Shown: piece by piece, positions 7,201 to 15,587 of the stretch
How positions within the stretch are numbered: the stretch's first letter is position 1
Layout: every line of letters starts with the position of its first letter
Assembly (NCBI RefSeq): GCF_002454115.1
Contig: NZ_DKIH01000007.1
Location: forward strand, 79,714 to 130,327
Direction of reading: 5' to 3'
From: Sphingopyxis sp. UBA6723
GTDB taxonomy: Bacteria > Pseudomonadota > Alphaproteobacteria > Sphingomonadales > Sphingomonadaceae
Length of the DNA: 50,614 nt
The notes under the pieces: generated by a model
Databases searched by the model: none
What the model was told of the DNA's origin: nothing
What the model saw: the letters and a program-made list of their open reading frames with translations, nothing else
Position numbers and translations under genes: made by a program

Positions 7201-10118
7201 ACCAGATGCGGACGACGAAGCTGACCGCCAGCTGCACCGCAACGACCGACAAGCTCGGCCGCGCCAGCTGCGCGATGGCGCCGGGCGTGTCGGGCGAAGT
7301 CACCGTAGTGGCAACAACGCTCGACGCCGACGGCAACGAAGCACGCGCCATCCGCTCGGTCTGGCTCGCGGGCGACAATGAATGGTGGTTCGGCGGCGAC
7401 AATGGCGACCGCATGGACGTCATCGCCGAAAAGCCGCGCTACGCCGCGGGCGACACCGCCAGCTTCCAGGTCCGCATGCCGTTCCGCGAAGCGACCGCGC
7501 TCGTCACCGTCGAACGCGAAGGCGTGCTGTCCAGCTTTGTCGTGCCGCTGAAAGGCACCAACCCCGTCGTCAAGGTCAAGCTGCCCGCGACCTATGCCCC
7601 CGACGTCTATGTCTCGGTGATGGCGGTACGCGGCCGCGTGACCGGAGATGAAAGCTGGTTCCGCAAGATGAAGCGCGCGGTCGGTTTCAAGATCGAAAAT
7701 AGCGAAGGCGCCCCGCCGACGGCGCTGGTCGACCTCGCCAAGCCCGCCTACCGCATGGGCATCGCGCGGATCAAGGTTGGCTGGGAAGGCCACCAACTCG
7801 GCGTCAAGGTCAAGGCCGACAAGGCGAAATATGCAGTCCGCGAAACCGCGAAGGTCAGCATTGAGGTCAAGACCCCGGGCGGTAAGGCGCCCAAAAACGC
7901 CGACGTCGCCTTTGCTGCGGTCGACGAAGCCTTGCTTCAGCTCGCCCCCAATGAAAGCTGGGAATTGATCGACGCGATGATGGGCGAGCGCACCCTCGAC
8001 GTCCTCACCTCGACCGCGCAGATGCAGGTCGTCGGCAAGCGTCACTATGGCCGCAAGGCGCTCGAACCCGGCGGTGGCGGCGGCGGCGACCTGTCGGGGC
8101 TGACGCGTGAGGATTTCCGCCCGGTCCTGCTGTGGAAGGGCAATGTCCCGCTCGATGCCAAGGGCCGCGCCACGATCGACGTGCCGCTGTCGGACAATCT
8201 TTCGGGCTTCCAGCTCGTCGCTATCGCGACCGACGGATCGCAATTTTTCGGCACCGGCGAAACCAGCGTCCGCACCGTGCAGGATCTCGGCATCTTTGCC
8301 GGGATGCCCGAACTGGTGCGCACTGGCGACACCTATGACGCACGCTTCACGCTGCGTAACGGCACCGATCAGCCGATGGAGGTCACCGCGACCCCGACCT
8401 TGTCGCCCGCCGTCGCGACCGCGCCGCCGCTGACCGTCACCATTCCGGCGGGCGGCGCGGTGCCGATCAGCTGGTCGATGACTGCGCCCGAACAGACCGG
8501 TTCGATCGAATGGACGGTCGAGGCGGTGGCCAAGGGCGGCAAGCAGCGCGACCGGCTGGTCTTTGCGCAGCAGGTCGAACCCGCGGTGCCGGTCGAAACC
8601 TGGGCGGCCAGCCTGTTCCGCGTCGGCCCCGGCACCACCCTGCCGATCGGCATCCCCGCGGGCGCGCTGCCCGGCGGTTATGTCGACGTCGCGCTGGCAG
8701 GAACGCTCGCGCCGCCGCTCGCCGGGGTGCGCGATTATATGAGCGCCTATCCCTACACCTGCTTTGAACAGGAAACGTCGCGCGCCATCGCACTCGGCGA
8801 TCTCGGGCGCTGGCAGGCACTCGCCGGGGCGCTCCCGACCTATCTCGATAGCGACGGCCTGCTCCGCTACTGGCCGAACGAGCGGATGGAAGGCTCGATC
8901 GAGCTGACCGCCTATGTGCTCAGCATCACCGCCGCGAACGGCTTTGCGATCCCCGAAGCGCCCAAGGCGCGGATGATCAAGGCGTTGCAGGCGGTGGTCG
9001 AGGGACGGCTGACCCGCAAGTGGTACGGCCCCTATGACATCCGCCCGGTTCGCATCGCGGCGCTCGCGGCGCTCGCGCGCAACAATGCGTCGAGTGCGCA
9101 GCTGGTCGCCGCGAACGATGTCGCCCCGATCGATATGGCGACCGGCACGCTCGCCGACTGGCTGGTGGCAATCGAACGCACGCCGGGGGTCCGCGGCGCG
9201 CCCGCGCTGCGCACCGCCGCCGAAGCCGAGCTGCGCAAGCGCCTCGTCTATGAAGGCACACGTCTCGATCTCGTCGACGATGCCAAGGCACCGTGGTGGA
9301 TGATGACCAGCGGCGACGAAATGGCGATCAAGGCGCTCGAAGCCACACTCGGCCGCAAGGGCTGGGAGGATGACGCGGGCAAGCTGATGGTCGGCGTCGC
9401 CCAGCGCCAGCGCAAGGGCCATTGGGACACCACCCCCGCCAATGCGTGGGGCGCGGTCACCGTCCGCCGCTTCGCCGAACTCTATCCGGCGAGCGCGATC
9501 ACCGGGGTCACCAACATCAGCCTCGCGGGCGCCAGCGCCTCGCAAAGCTGGCCGCTGCCTGCCGAGCCCGTCTCGCCACTCCGCGTCGCGCTGAACGCGG
9601 CAACGATGAGCCTGAAGCATGACGGCACCGGCGCGCCATGGGCGACGGTCAGCGTCAAGGCCGCGGTGCCGCTCAAGGAACCGCTCAACGCGGGGTACCG
9701 GATCAAACGCTCGGTCAGCATCGTCAAGGCGGCGAACAAGGATCGCCTGACCCGCGGCGACGTGATCAAGATCCGGATCGAGGTCGTCGCGGCCGCGGGC
9801 CGGACCTGGGTCGTGATCAACGATCCCGTAGCCCCCGGCGCGACGATCGTCGGCAACCTCGGCGGCCAGTCCGAAATGCTTGCCGATCAGGCGAGCGGAT
9901 CGGGCGCACAGCCGAGCTATGTCGAGCGCGGCCGCGACAGCTGGCGCGGCTATTTCGGCTGGATGCCCGCGGGCACCCACGCGGTCGAATATGTCGTGCG
10001 TTTGAACGGCTCGGGCCGCTTCTCGCTCCCCCCGACGCGGGTCGAGGCGATGTATTCGCCCGCGATCCGCGGCCAGTGGCCGAACGGCACGCTGACGGTG
10101 GCGAGCGTGGGAGAGTGA
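4275..10118 (+). CDS. Alpha-2-macroglobulin family protein (YfhM type)
   Basis: This 1947-residue protein belongs to the bacterial alpha-2-macroglobulins, thought to act in the periplasm as broad protease traps that guard the envelope. A signal peptide covers about residues 1-36 (hydrophobic LALILPLSLAMAATA). The thioester motif is present as Cys1496-Phe-Glu-Gln1499, within YPYTCFEQETSR; bacterial members usually read CLEQ or CGEQ here. A glycine-rich stretch near residue 1265 lies where the exposed bait region is expected. The C-terminal part (SWRGYFGWMPAGTHAVEYVVR) matches the receptor-binding-like end of the family. The ATG at 4275 is preferred over 4257 because GGAGA lies 8 nt upstream and the signal peptide starts there. 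pbpC follows, the standard pairing for this family. It is longer than the roughly 1650 residues of E. coli YfhM. A stop-free antisense frame of similar length covers the gene and is judged a codon-bias artefact. Confidence 0.93.
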   Translation: MKMGWHALAERLAGKAKLALILPLSLAMAATATADTVPQVTLATPGSSGTGDGTITRFTLRFSEDMVPLGDPRAAAPATNDCKLPATGRWVDTRTWVLEFDKPLPGGLRCHVELRNGLKTARGITVAGNERFALDTGGPSARAILAGGIYDGIEEEQIFLVATNVAADRASVGRYGYCAVDGIGEKIPLDVLPRTTATEILTGLGDANWSRQSFTYDAGLPLRLPAAGADREAALDRVVPVKCRRPLPPGREMAVVWDARISQAGVPGRTAARDQRFDFDVRPAFTAKMSCSRVNPQAGCNPVKDVTLSFASPVARDTALAATLTTADGKRLTPKVDDDDKNDAYLTSVRFAGPLPQNVDATLILPADVTDQSGRKLQNQSNFPLKFHIDRAPPLVKFAAEFGILEASEGGVLPVTVRGVEGTMVQSNLKMPATALKVGDDDAAIARWLKRVDDADDTDYREEKDRTGKDIRVNYTGTKSVFADAPAGGERRNLQLTPPGGGKAFEVVGIPLTEKGFHVVEIASPELGAALLGRKATRYVATAALVTNMAVHFKWGREGSLAWVTALDTGLPVAGADIRVSDSCTGRLLARGTADKAGRLAFAGGLPQPETYSSCEETPDPTKSEGHALMVSARAGDDFSFTLTDWGRGIRPYDFDLPYGWSEREDILHTVFDRSLVKAGETVHMKHILRRPVGTGFMTPQPLAGKLRLVHRGSDTEFEMPFAVSTAGSGDSVWNVPASAPMGDYELVFVTKDKDGEDKTIWSGQSVKVDEYRLPTMKATVTGPKTSPVRPTAVPLSLFVGYLSGGPAPNIPVELRTNFRSSWSPPQDYKDWDFDGQPVKEGVIQLDDSGDEPAADLPLARSVPLRLDANGAATTSVAVDQPITEPTVMAAEMDYEDANGETLTTSRRITLYPSAVRLGLKTDGWLMRDNDLKLNFIALDLDGKPIAGQRVAVALYNREIITARRRLIGGFYAYDNQMRTTKLTASCTATTDKLGRASCAMAPGVSGEVTVVATTLDADGNEARAIRSVWLAGDNEWWFGGDNGDRMDVIAEKPRYAAGDTASFQVRMPFREATALVTVEREGVLSSFVVPLKGTNPVVKVKLPATYAPDVYVSVMAVRGRVTGDESWFRKMKRAVGFKIENSEGAPPTALVDLAKPAYRMGIARIKVGWEGHQLGVKVKADKAKYAVRETAKVSIEVKTPGGKAPKNADVAFAAVDEALLQLAPNESWELIDAMMGERTLDVLTSTAQMQVVGKRHYGRKALEPGGGGGGDLSGLTREDFRPVLLWKGNVPLDAKGRATIDVPLSDNLSGFQLVAIATDGSQFFGTGETSVRTVQDLGIFAGMPELVRTGDTYDARFTLRNGTDQPMEVTATPTLSPAVATAPPLTVTIPAGGAVPISWSMTAPEQTGSIEWTVEAVAKGGKQRDRLVFAQQVEPAVPVETWAASLFRVGPGTTLPIGIPAGALPGGYVDVALAGTLAPPLAGVRDYMSAYPYTCFEQETSRAIALGDLGRWQALAGALPTYLDSDGLLRYWPNERMEGSIELTAYVLSITAANGFAIPEAPKARMIKALQAVVEGRLTRKWYGPYDIRPVRIAALAALARNNASSAQLVAANDVAPIDMATGTLADWLVAIERTPGVRGAPALRTAAEAELRKRLVYEGTRLDLVDDAKAPWWMMTSGDEMAIKALEATLGRKGWEDDAGKLMVGVAQRQRKGHWDTTPANAWGAVTVRRFAELYPASAITGVTNISLAGASASQSWPLPAEPVSPLRVALNAATMSLKHDGTGAPWATVSVKAAVPLKEPLNAGYRIKRSVSIVKAANKDRLTRGDVIKIRIEVVAAAGRTWVVINDPVAPGATIVGNLGGQSEMLADQASGSGAQPSYVERGRDSWRGYFGWMPAGTHAVEYVVRLNGSGRFSLPPTRVEAMYSPAIRGQWPNGTLTVASVGE

Positions 10119-10142
10119 CGATCACGCACCCTCCCTGTCACC

Positions 10143-10218
10143 GTTCGTGTCGAGCGAAGTCGAGACACCCCGAAGGCATGCATGACCGATGGGCATCTCG
10201 ACTTCGCTCGATGCGAAC
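10143..10218. repeat. TCGAGCGAAGTCGAGA-type inverted-repeat element, copy 1
   Basis: Two arms form a near-perfect stem (GTTCGTGTCGAGCGAAGTCG at the left and CGACTTCGCTCGATGCGAAC at the right) around a variable centre that includes ATGACCGATG. A second copy with the same layout lies at 22788-22867. Base changes between the two copies occur in matching positions of both arms, so pairing is kept. It lies 25 nt after the macroglobulin stop. Confidence 0.75.
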
Positions 10219-10249
10219 GGGTAAGGTTGGCACCTTATCCCAGTCCCTG

Positions 10250-10331
10250 TGCCCCTGCGAAGGCTGGGGCCCATCACCGATCGGTTCAAACTCGCACCGG
10301 CAGGAGATGGGCTCCCGCCTTCGCGGGAGCA
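10250..10331. repeat. Palindromic REP-like element upstream of pbpC
   Basis: An imperfect inverted repeat has arms at about 10250-10273 and 10307-10331. It shares the core CCCC(T/C)GCGAAGGC(G/T)GGGG with the element at 4061-4138. It ends about 17 nt before the pbpC start and occupies most of the leader, so pbpC translation may be affected by its folding. Together with copy 1 at 10143-10218 it fills nearly all of the gap between the macroglobulin and pbpC genes. Confidence 0.6.
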
Positions 10332-10347
10332 CGCGCTAATTTAGACA

Positions 10348-12495
10348 ATGAATTTACCCCGCAAACGCCGCTGGCCCCACGCCGTCGCCTGGCTCGCCCT
10401 CGCCCTGCTCATCCTCACCACCGCCGCGCATCTCCTCACCCGTCCGCCCCCCATGCCCACCTACGCCGCCGTCCGCGCCGACTGGCAGCCCAGCGAAGCC
10501 TGGCTCTACGACCGCGACGGCCAGTTGCTCGACAGCGAACGCGTCAATTTCGAACGCCGCCGCCTCGCGTGGGTGCCGCTGAAGGACATCAGCCCCGCGG
10601 TCCGCGATGCGGTGGTGCGAAGCGAAGACCAGCGTTTCTGGTCGCACGGCGGCGTCGACTGGCTCGCAGTCGCCAGTGCCGTCCGCGCGCGGCTCAAGGT
10701 CGGTGGCACCGCCGACCGCTCGCGCGGCGCCTCGACCCTTCCCATGCAGCTCGCTGCCTTCCTCGACCCGAGCCTCGCCCAACCCGGCCAGCGCGACTGG
10801 CGCACCAAGCTCCGCCAGATGCGCGCCGCACAAGCACTCGCCGCGCAATGGTCGCATGCCGAAATGCTGGAGGCCTATTTCAACCTCTTGCCCTTGCGCG
10901 GCGAAGCGCAGGGCATCGGCGCCGGGTCGCGCGCGCTGTTCGGCAAGCGCCCCACCGACTTGACCCGCACCGACGCCGCCTTGTTCGCCGGCCTGCTCCC
11001 CAATCCCACCGCGGGCGCCGAGGCGCTCGGCCGCCGCGCCTGCCGCGTCGCCCAAACCCGCGACTGCACCGCGATCCGCGCCGCGGCCGCGACGCTCGTT
11101 TCAGGCGACCGCGCCGCACAGCTCGACCCTGCGCTCGCCCCGCATCTCGCCGTCCGCCTGCTCGACCAGCCCGGCAAGCGCGTCACCACCACCATCGACC
11201 GCCGCATCCAGACCGCGGCGATCGTCGCGCTCCGCCGCCAGCTCGCCGGGCTCGGCTCCGACCGCGTTCGCGACGGCGCGGTCGTCGTGCTCGACAATGC
11301 GACCGGCGAAGTCCTCGCCTATGTCGGCGGCGTCGGCCTCAAATCGACCGCCGCGTCGGTCGATGGTGCCAATGCCCGGCGGCAGGCCGGCTCAACGCTC
11401 AAACCGCACCTCTATGCGCAGGTCATTGAACATGGCTGGCTCACCGCCGCGTCGATCCTCGACGATAGCCCGGTCCAGCTCGACACCGCCTCAGGGCTCT
11501 ACGTGCCCAAAAACTACGACCGCAGCTTCAAAGGCCCGGTCAGTGTCCGCCACGCACTCGCCTCTTCGCTCAACGTCCCTGCCGTCCGCGCCCTCGTCAT
11601 CGACGACGTCCAGCAATTCCGCGACCGCCTCTGGGCGCTCGGCTACCACGGCCTCGTCGAGGACGGCGAATATTACGGGTTCAGTCTGGCGCTTGGCTCG
11701 GCCGAAGTTTCGCTCGTCGAACAAGCCAACGCCTTCAGAACATTTGCAAATTCCGGAAAGTGGTCACCGGTCAGTTTCGACGCTGCGCAGCACCTTCGCC
11801 AGCTTCCACCGCGCCAGATCGTCAACCCCGCCGCCGCCTTCATCGTCGGCGACATCCTCGCCGACGCCGCCGCTCGCACCGACGCCTTCGGCGCCGACAG
11901 CGCGCTCCGCCTCCCCTTCTGGGCCGCCGCCAAGACCGGCACCTCGAAAGGCATGCGCGACAATTGGTGCATCGGCTGGTCCGACCGCTTCACCGTGGCG
12001 GTGTGGGTCGGCAATCTGGAGGGCGATTCGATGCGCGCCGTCTCGGGCACCTCGGGCGCCGCGCCCGTCTGGCGCGACGTGATGCTCGCGCTCCACGCCG
12101 GCAGCCCCGGCAAGCCCCCGGCGATGCCGGCGGGCATCGAAGCGCGCCAGATCGCGCTCCCCGGCACCCGCGAACCGCCACGCCGCGAATACTTCCTCCG
12201 CGGCACCGCGCAAACCGAAATGGCCGCCGCGCCGCAAGCCGCACGCCGCCCCCGCATCACCAGCCCGGTCAGCGGCAGCGTCTATGCGCTCGACCCCGAC
12301 ATCCCGATCGACCGCCAGCGGCTCGCGGTGACGGTCAGCGGATCGGTCGCCGGATACCGCCTGATCCTCGACAAAAAACCATTGGGCGACGCCGATGCCG
12401 GCCAGCAGATCCTGCCGCGCCCGGGCAGCCATATGCTCGCGCTGGTCGATCCCGGCGGGCGCATGATCGATCGGGTCCGCTTTACGGTGCGGTAA
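10348..12495 (+). CDS. pbpC: Penicillin-binding protein 1C (bifunctional)
   Basis: PBP1C is an inner-membrane peptidoglycan glycosyltransferase with a transpeptidase-like domain. The 715-residue protein has an N-terminal membrane anchor (about residues 11-30). The GT51 domain carries catalytic Glu93 in RSEDQRFWSHGG and the motif RGASTLPMQLA. The penicillin-binding domain has all three motifs: Ser349-T-L-Lys352, SSLN near residue 408, and Lys529-T-G-T. A C-terminal domain of about 85 residues (from RITSPVSGSVY) matches the PBP1C-specific tail. No clear ribosome site precedes the ATG; a REP-like element lies directly upstream. Pairing with the upstream macroglobulin gene is the conserved yfhM-pbpC arrangement, taken to mean that the trap protects the wall while PBP1C repairs it; that role is inferred in the literature rather than shown by this sequence. 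Confidence 0.95.
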   Translation: MNLPRKRRWPHAVAWLALALLILTTAAHLLTRPPPMPTYAAVRADWQPSEAWLYDRDGQLLDSERVNFERRRLAWVPLKDISPAVRDAVVRSEDQRFWSHGGVDWLAVASAVRARLKVGGTADRSRGASTLPMQLAAFLDPSLAQPGQRDWRTKLRQMRAAQALAAQWSHAEMLEAYFNLLPLRGEAQGIGAGSRALFGKRPTDLTRTDAALFAGLLPNPTAGAEALGRRACRVAQTRDCTAIRAAAATLVSGDRAAQLDPALAPHLAVRLLDQPGKRVTTTIDRRIQTAAIVALRRQLAGLGSDRVRDGAVVVLDNATGEVLAYVGGVGLKSTAASVDGANARRQAGSTLKPHLYAQVIEHGWLTAASILDDSPVQLDTASGLYVPKNYDRSFKGPVSVRHALASSLNVPAVRALVIDDVQQFRDRLWALGYHGLVEDGEYYGFSLALGSAEVSLVEQANAFRTFANSGKWSPVSFDAAQHLRQLPPRQIVNPAAAFIVGDILADAAARTDAFGADSALRLPFWAAAKTGTSKGMRDNWCIGWSDRFTVAVWVGNLEGDSMRAVSGTSGAAPVWRDVMLALHAGSPGKPPAMPAGIEARQIALPGTREPPRREYFLRGTAQTEMAAAPQAARRPRITSPVSGSVYALDPDIPIDRQRLAVTVSGSVAGYRLILDKKPLGDADAGQQILPRPGSHMLALVDPGGRMIDRVRFTVR

Positions 12496-12597
12496 GCCGT
12501 GGCCCCGGTCGGGAAATTAAGTTGCGCTGCCGCACGGAGCGGCTAGTCTGCGCAGCTTGGAGACGGACGGCAACCAGCCGCCACAAGGGGACAATTT

Positions 12598-14157
12598 ATG
12601 CTACTTGACCGGGTAAAACCGTTAGATGCCATTTTAGCGACAGCCCAAAAGAAATCGTTGCACCGAACCTTGGGCGCTTTTCAGCTCACACTGTTCGGGA
12701 TCGGCTGCGTCATCGGAACCGGCATTTTTGTGCTGACCGCCGCCGGCGCGCAAAAGGCCGGGCCGGGCCTGATGCTGGCCTTTGCCATCGCTGGCTTGAT
12801 CTGCATCGTCGCGGCACTCTGTTACGCCGAAATTGCCGCAATGATCCCCGTCGCCGGCTCTGCTTATACCTACACATATGCGACGATGGGCGAAATTCTA
12901 GCCTGGACTGTCGGCTGGGCGCTCGTCCTTGAATATGCGGTGGCGGCGTCCGCCGTGTCGGTCGGCTGGTCGGGTTATCTCAACGGATTGCTGATGGAGT
13001 TTTTCGGCTTCCAGTTCCCGGCGTTCCTGTCCGGTGCGCCGCTCGCGCTGGGCGGAGTCGAAGGCGGATTCATCAACCTACCGGCCGTTGCCATTGCGTT
13101 GCTCATGACTTGGCTGTTGATGATCGGCACCACCGAAAGCGCGCGCGTCAACGCTGTGCTGGTCGCGATCAAGGTCTCCGCTCTCACTGCGTTTATCGCG
13201 TTGACCCTGCCAAGTGACCAGTTTTCGACCGAACAGTTCAATCCGTTCCTGCCCGCCGGGATTTTCGGCGGCTTTGGCTCAGGTATCGGTGCGGTCGGCG
13301 CTGCAGCGACGATCTTCTTCGCCTATGTCGGTTTCGACGCCGTTTCAACCGCCGCCGAAGAAACCAAGAACCCGCAGCGTAACGTCCCGATCGGCCTGAT
13401 CGGTTCGCTGCTGTTCTGCACCGTTTTCTACATCCTCGTCGCGGCCGGTGCCGTCGGCACCGTCGGCGGTCAGCCGATTATGGGGCCGAACGGCATCCCC
13501 TTCCCCGCCGGGTCGGAAGAGCTGGCGCGCCAGTGCGCGACCTATGCCGCGAACGAACTGCCGCTGGTCTGCTCGAACGAAGCGCTCGCCCATGTGCTGC
13601 GCCAGATTGGCTGGTCGGGGGTCGGCAACATGCTCGGCATCGCCGCCTTCGTCGCGCTGCCTTCGGTCATCCTGATCCTGCTGTTCGGTCAGACCCGCGT
13701 CGCGTTCGTGATGAGCCGCGATGGCCTGCTCCCAGAATCCTGGAGCAAGGTACATCCGAAGTGGAAAACCCCGCATGTGATCACCGCGATCACCGGCGTC
13801 GCCGTCGCCTTTGCGGCCGCTTTCCTGCCGGTCGGCAAGCTCGCCGACATCGCCAATGCCGGGACGCTTTATGCGTTCATGATGGTCGCCGTTGCGGTGA
13901 TGATCCTGCGCAAGACTGCGCCCGATACACCGCGCGCATTCAAAACCCCTGCTTTGTGGCTGATCGGGCCGCTCACGATTGCAGGAACAATCTTCCTGTT
14001 CCTCAACCTGCCGTTCGAAGCGATGATCGTGCTTCCGGTATGGGGCGCCGTCGGCCTCGTTTTCTATTTCCTCTATAGCCGCAGCCGCAGCCACCTCGGT
14101 CGCGGCATTGTCGAAGTGCATGAGGACGATCTGGAGCCGCACGCGCCGATCAACTGA
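12598..14157 (+). CDS. APC-superfamily amino-acid permease (CAT/YfnA-like)
   Basis: This 519-residue inner-membrane protein is predicted to import amino acids by proton-coupled or exchange transport. The first helix has the APC substrate-backbone motif GIGCVIGTGIFVLTA (residues about 34-48), and about 12 hydrophobic helices follow. VGFDAVSTAAEETKNPQRN in the middle is the typical cytoplasmic-loop signature of the family, and the C-terminal pair of helices resembles the cationic amino acid transporter branch. An extra external loop around residues 290-330 contains two cysteines (RQCATYA and LVCSNEA) that could form a disulfide. AAGGGGA precedes the ATG at good spacing. It stands as a single gene closed by a strong terminator. 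The substrate is not determined; cationic or small neutral amino acids are both possible. Confidence 0.9.
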   Translation: MLLDRVKPLDAILATAQKKSLHRTLGAFQLTLFGIGCVIGTGIFVLTAAGAQKAGPGLMLAFAIAGLICIVAALCYAEIAAMIPVAGSAYTYTYATMGEILAWTVGWALVLEYAVAASAVSVGWSGYLNGLLMEFFGFQFPAFLSGAPLALGGVEGGFINLPAVAIALLMTWLLMIGTTESARVNAVLVAIKVSALTAFIALTLPSDQFSTEQFNPFLPAGIFGGFGSGIGAVGAAATIFFAYVGFDAVSTAAEETKNPQRNVPIGLIGSLLFCTVFYILVAAGAVGTVGGQPIMGPNGIPFPAGSEELARQCATYAANELPLVCSNEALAHVLRQIGWSGVGNMLGIAAFVALPSVILILLFGQTRVAFVMSRDGLLPESWSKVHPKWKTPHVITAITGVAVAFAAAFLPVGKLADIANAGTLYAFMMVAVAVMILRKTAPDTPRAFKTPALWLIGPLTIAGTIFLFLNLPFEAMIVLPVWGAVGLVFYFLYSRSRSHLGRGIVEVHEDDLEPHAPIN

Positions 14158-14183
14158 TCGTCAGGCGTCGGCGCCAATGAAAC

Positions 14184-14215
14184 GGGCCGCCCCGGCATGA
14201 CCGGGGCGGCCCTTT
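14184..14215. terminator. Bidirectional intrinsic terminator
   Basis: A perfect 12-bp GC stem (14184-14195 and 14201-14212) with loop CATGA is followed by TTTCGTTT on the plus strand and GTTTCATT on the minus strand. It lies between the converging permease and MFS genes and can end both transcripts. Confidence 0.88.
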
Positions 14216-14221
14216 CGTTTG

Positions 14222-15466
14222 TCAGAACGGCGTTTTGGGCGCCGTTCCCGGCCGCGTGAACAGCATGCCGCGCTCGGCCCAGAATACAAGCACCAGCCCG
14301 ACGACCGCGCTGATCAAAAAGGCGTAAGCGAGCGGCAGGGTCGTGCCGTCATATTGCTGCCCGATCAGCGCACCGACCACCGCCGCCAGCAGGGTCTTGG
14401 CAAAGCTCTGATACGAAGAAGCGACCCCGGCCATGTGGCCGAAATCTTCCATCGCGATCGAACCGAAATTGCTGCCGATAAAACCGATCAGCCCGACATT
14501 GACCATCATCAGGGCGGTGAACATCCACAGCGTCTCGGCGCCGCTCAGCGCCGCGATAATCTGCGCGATTGAGCTGGCCATGAAGGCGAACACCGCAGTC
14601 TGGGACACTCGCCGCGCGCCAAACCGCTCGACGATCGCAGCGTTCGAGAAATTGGCGATCGCAATGCCCACCGCGACGCAAGCAAAGATCAGCGGAAACC
14701 AACTCTGCGCGTTGAACACCTCGTCGATGATCTGTTCGCTGCTGTTGAGATAGCCATAGAGCGCGCCCTGCATCATGCCCGATGCGATCATATAACCCGC
14801 GGCGCGGCGATGCCGTGTCACGGTGGCCCAGCCGCTGACCATCGTCCGCCAGTCGAGCGGGCGGACGTCAGCGGGCTCGAGCGTTTCGGGCAAGCGGCGG
14901 AGCCAAGCGATCATGACGAGGCCCATGACCGCGAGGACGATGAAGATCGCGCGCCAACCCGCCAGGGCCGCGACCCCGGCACCGATCGTGGGCGCGATGA
15001 TCGGCACGATCATGAAGACGAGGAAAATCAGCGACAGCCGCTTCGCCATCGCATCGCCCGCGAACAGGTCGCGGATCACCGCGACGACAATTACGCCCAG
15101 CGCCGCGCTAACCAACCCATGGCCAAAGCGCAGCGCGAGTAGCATCGGAAAGCTCGTCGCCAGCCCGCATCCGATCGAAAACGCGACATAGGCGAACAGC
15201 GCTGGGACGAGCACGCCCTTGCGCCCGAAGCGGTCCGCGAGCGGGCCATAGATCAGCGAGCCGAAGCCGATCCCAAGCAGATAGAGCGAAATGACATATT
15301 GCCGGTCGTTGGCGACAAGGACGCCGAGCCCTTTGCCGATCGCCGGCAGCGCGGGCAACATCGCGTCGATGGCGAGCGCGTTGAGCGCCATCACCATCGC
15401 CATCATGACCACCATTTCGCGTTCGCCCGGCAGGGTTCGCTTGGGGGGTGGGGCCGGGTTGTGCAT
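14222..15466 (-). CDS. MFS multidrug transporter, Bcr/CflA family
   Basis: This 414-residue inner-membrane protein is a predicted proton-driven exporter of the 12-helix drug:H+ antiporter group (Bcr/CflA). Helix 1 has IDAMLPALPAIG, the counterpart of the DMYLPALP motif of Bcr, and loop 2-3 has the MFS motif A as GPLADRFGRKGVL. The C-terminal half is a second six-helix bundle ending near the stop. The start lies upstream of a cytoplasmic leader of about 18 residues; GTG or later Met starts cannot be excluded. No regulator lies beside it. Substrates such as bicyclomycin, chloramphenicol or sulfathiazole are typical of the family but cannot be assigned here. Confidence 0.88.
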   Translation of the reverse strand: MHNPAPPPKRTLPGEREMVVMMAMVMALNALAIDAMLPALPAIGKGLGVLVANDRQYVISLYLLGIGFGSLIYGPLADRFGRKGVLVPALFAYVAFSIGCGLATSFPMLLALRFGHGLVSAALGVIVVAVIRDLFAGDAMAKRLSLIFLVFMIVPIIAPTIGAGVAALAGWRAIFIVLAVMGLVMIAWLRRLPETLEPADVRPLDWRTMVSGWATVTRHRRAAGYMIASGMMQGALYGYLNSSEQIIDEVFNAQSWFPLIFACVAVGIAIANFSNAAIVERFGARRVSQTAVFAFMASSIAQIIAALSGAETLWMFTALMMVNVGLIGFIGSNFGSIAMEDFGHMAGVASSYQSFAKTLLAAVVGALIGQQYDGTTLPLAYAFLISAVVGLVLVFWAERGMLFTRPGTAPKTPF

Positions 15467-15536
15467 CGCAGCAGCCTATGGTCCCAAGCCGGTGCTTTGA
15501 CCACCCCCCAAGGCAACGAGCATTGCTATGCAACGC

Positions 15537-15564
15537 AAAAGGGCCGCTCCTCGCGGAACGGCCC
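15537..15564 (-). terminator. Intrinsic terminator after the small protein at 15588
   Basis: On the minus strand the stem GGGCCG/CGGCCC (15541-15546 with 15559-15564) is followed by TTTT (15537-15540). It lies 24 nt past the stop of the small unknown gene and probably ends the M16 protease-small protein transcript. Confidence 0.75.
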
Positions 15565-15587
15565 TCAATGCATGTCGGTCGAGCCGC

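Noticed and set aside
4140..9980. Open frame of about 1946 codons antisense to the macroglobulin gene
   Set aside because: It lies wholly opposite a gene with signal peptide and family motifs; its Arg/Ala/Asp-rich product has no recognisable domain. Long antisense frames are expected where GC-rich third positions remove stop codons.
12525..12595. Possible riboswitch before the amino-acid permease (GGCAACC-containing leader)
   Set aside because: Only a 4-bp hairpin (CGGC-AACCA-GCCG) is visible; none of the conserved scaffolds of SAM, SAH, lysine or glycine riboswitches could be recognised.
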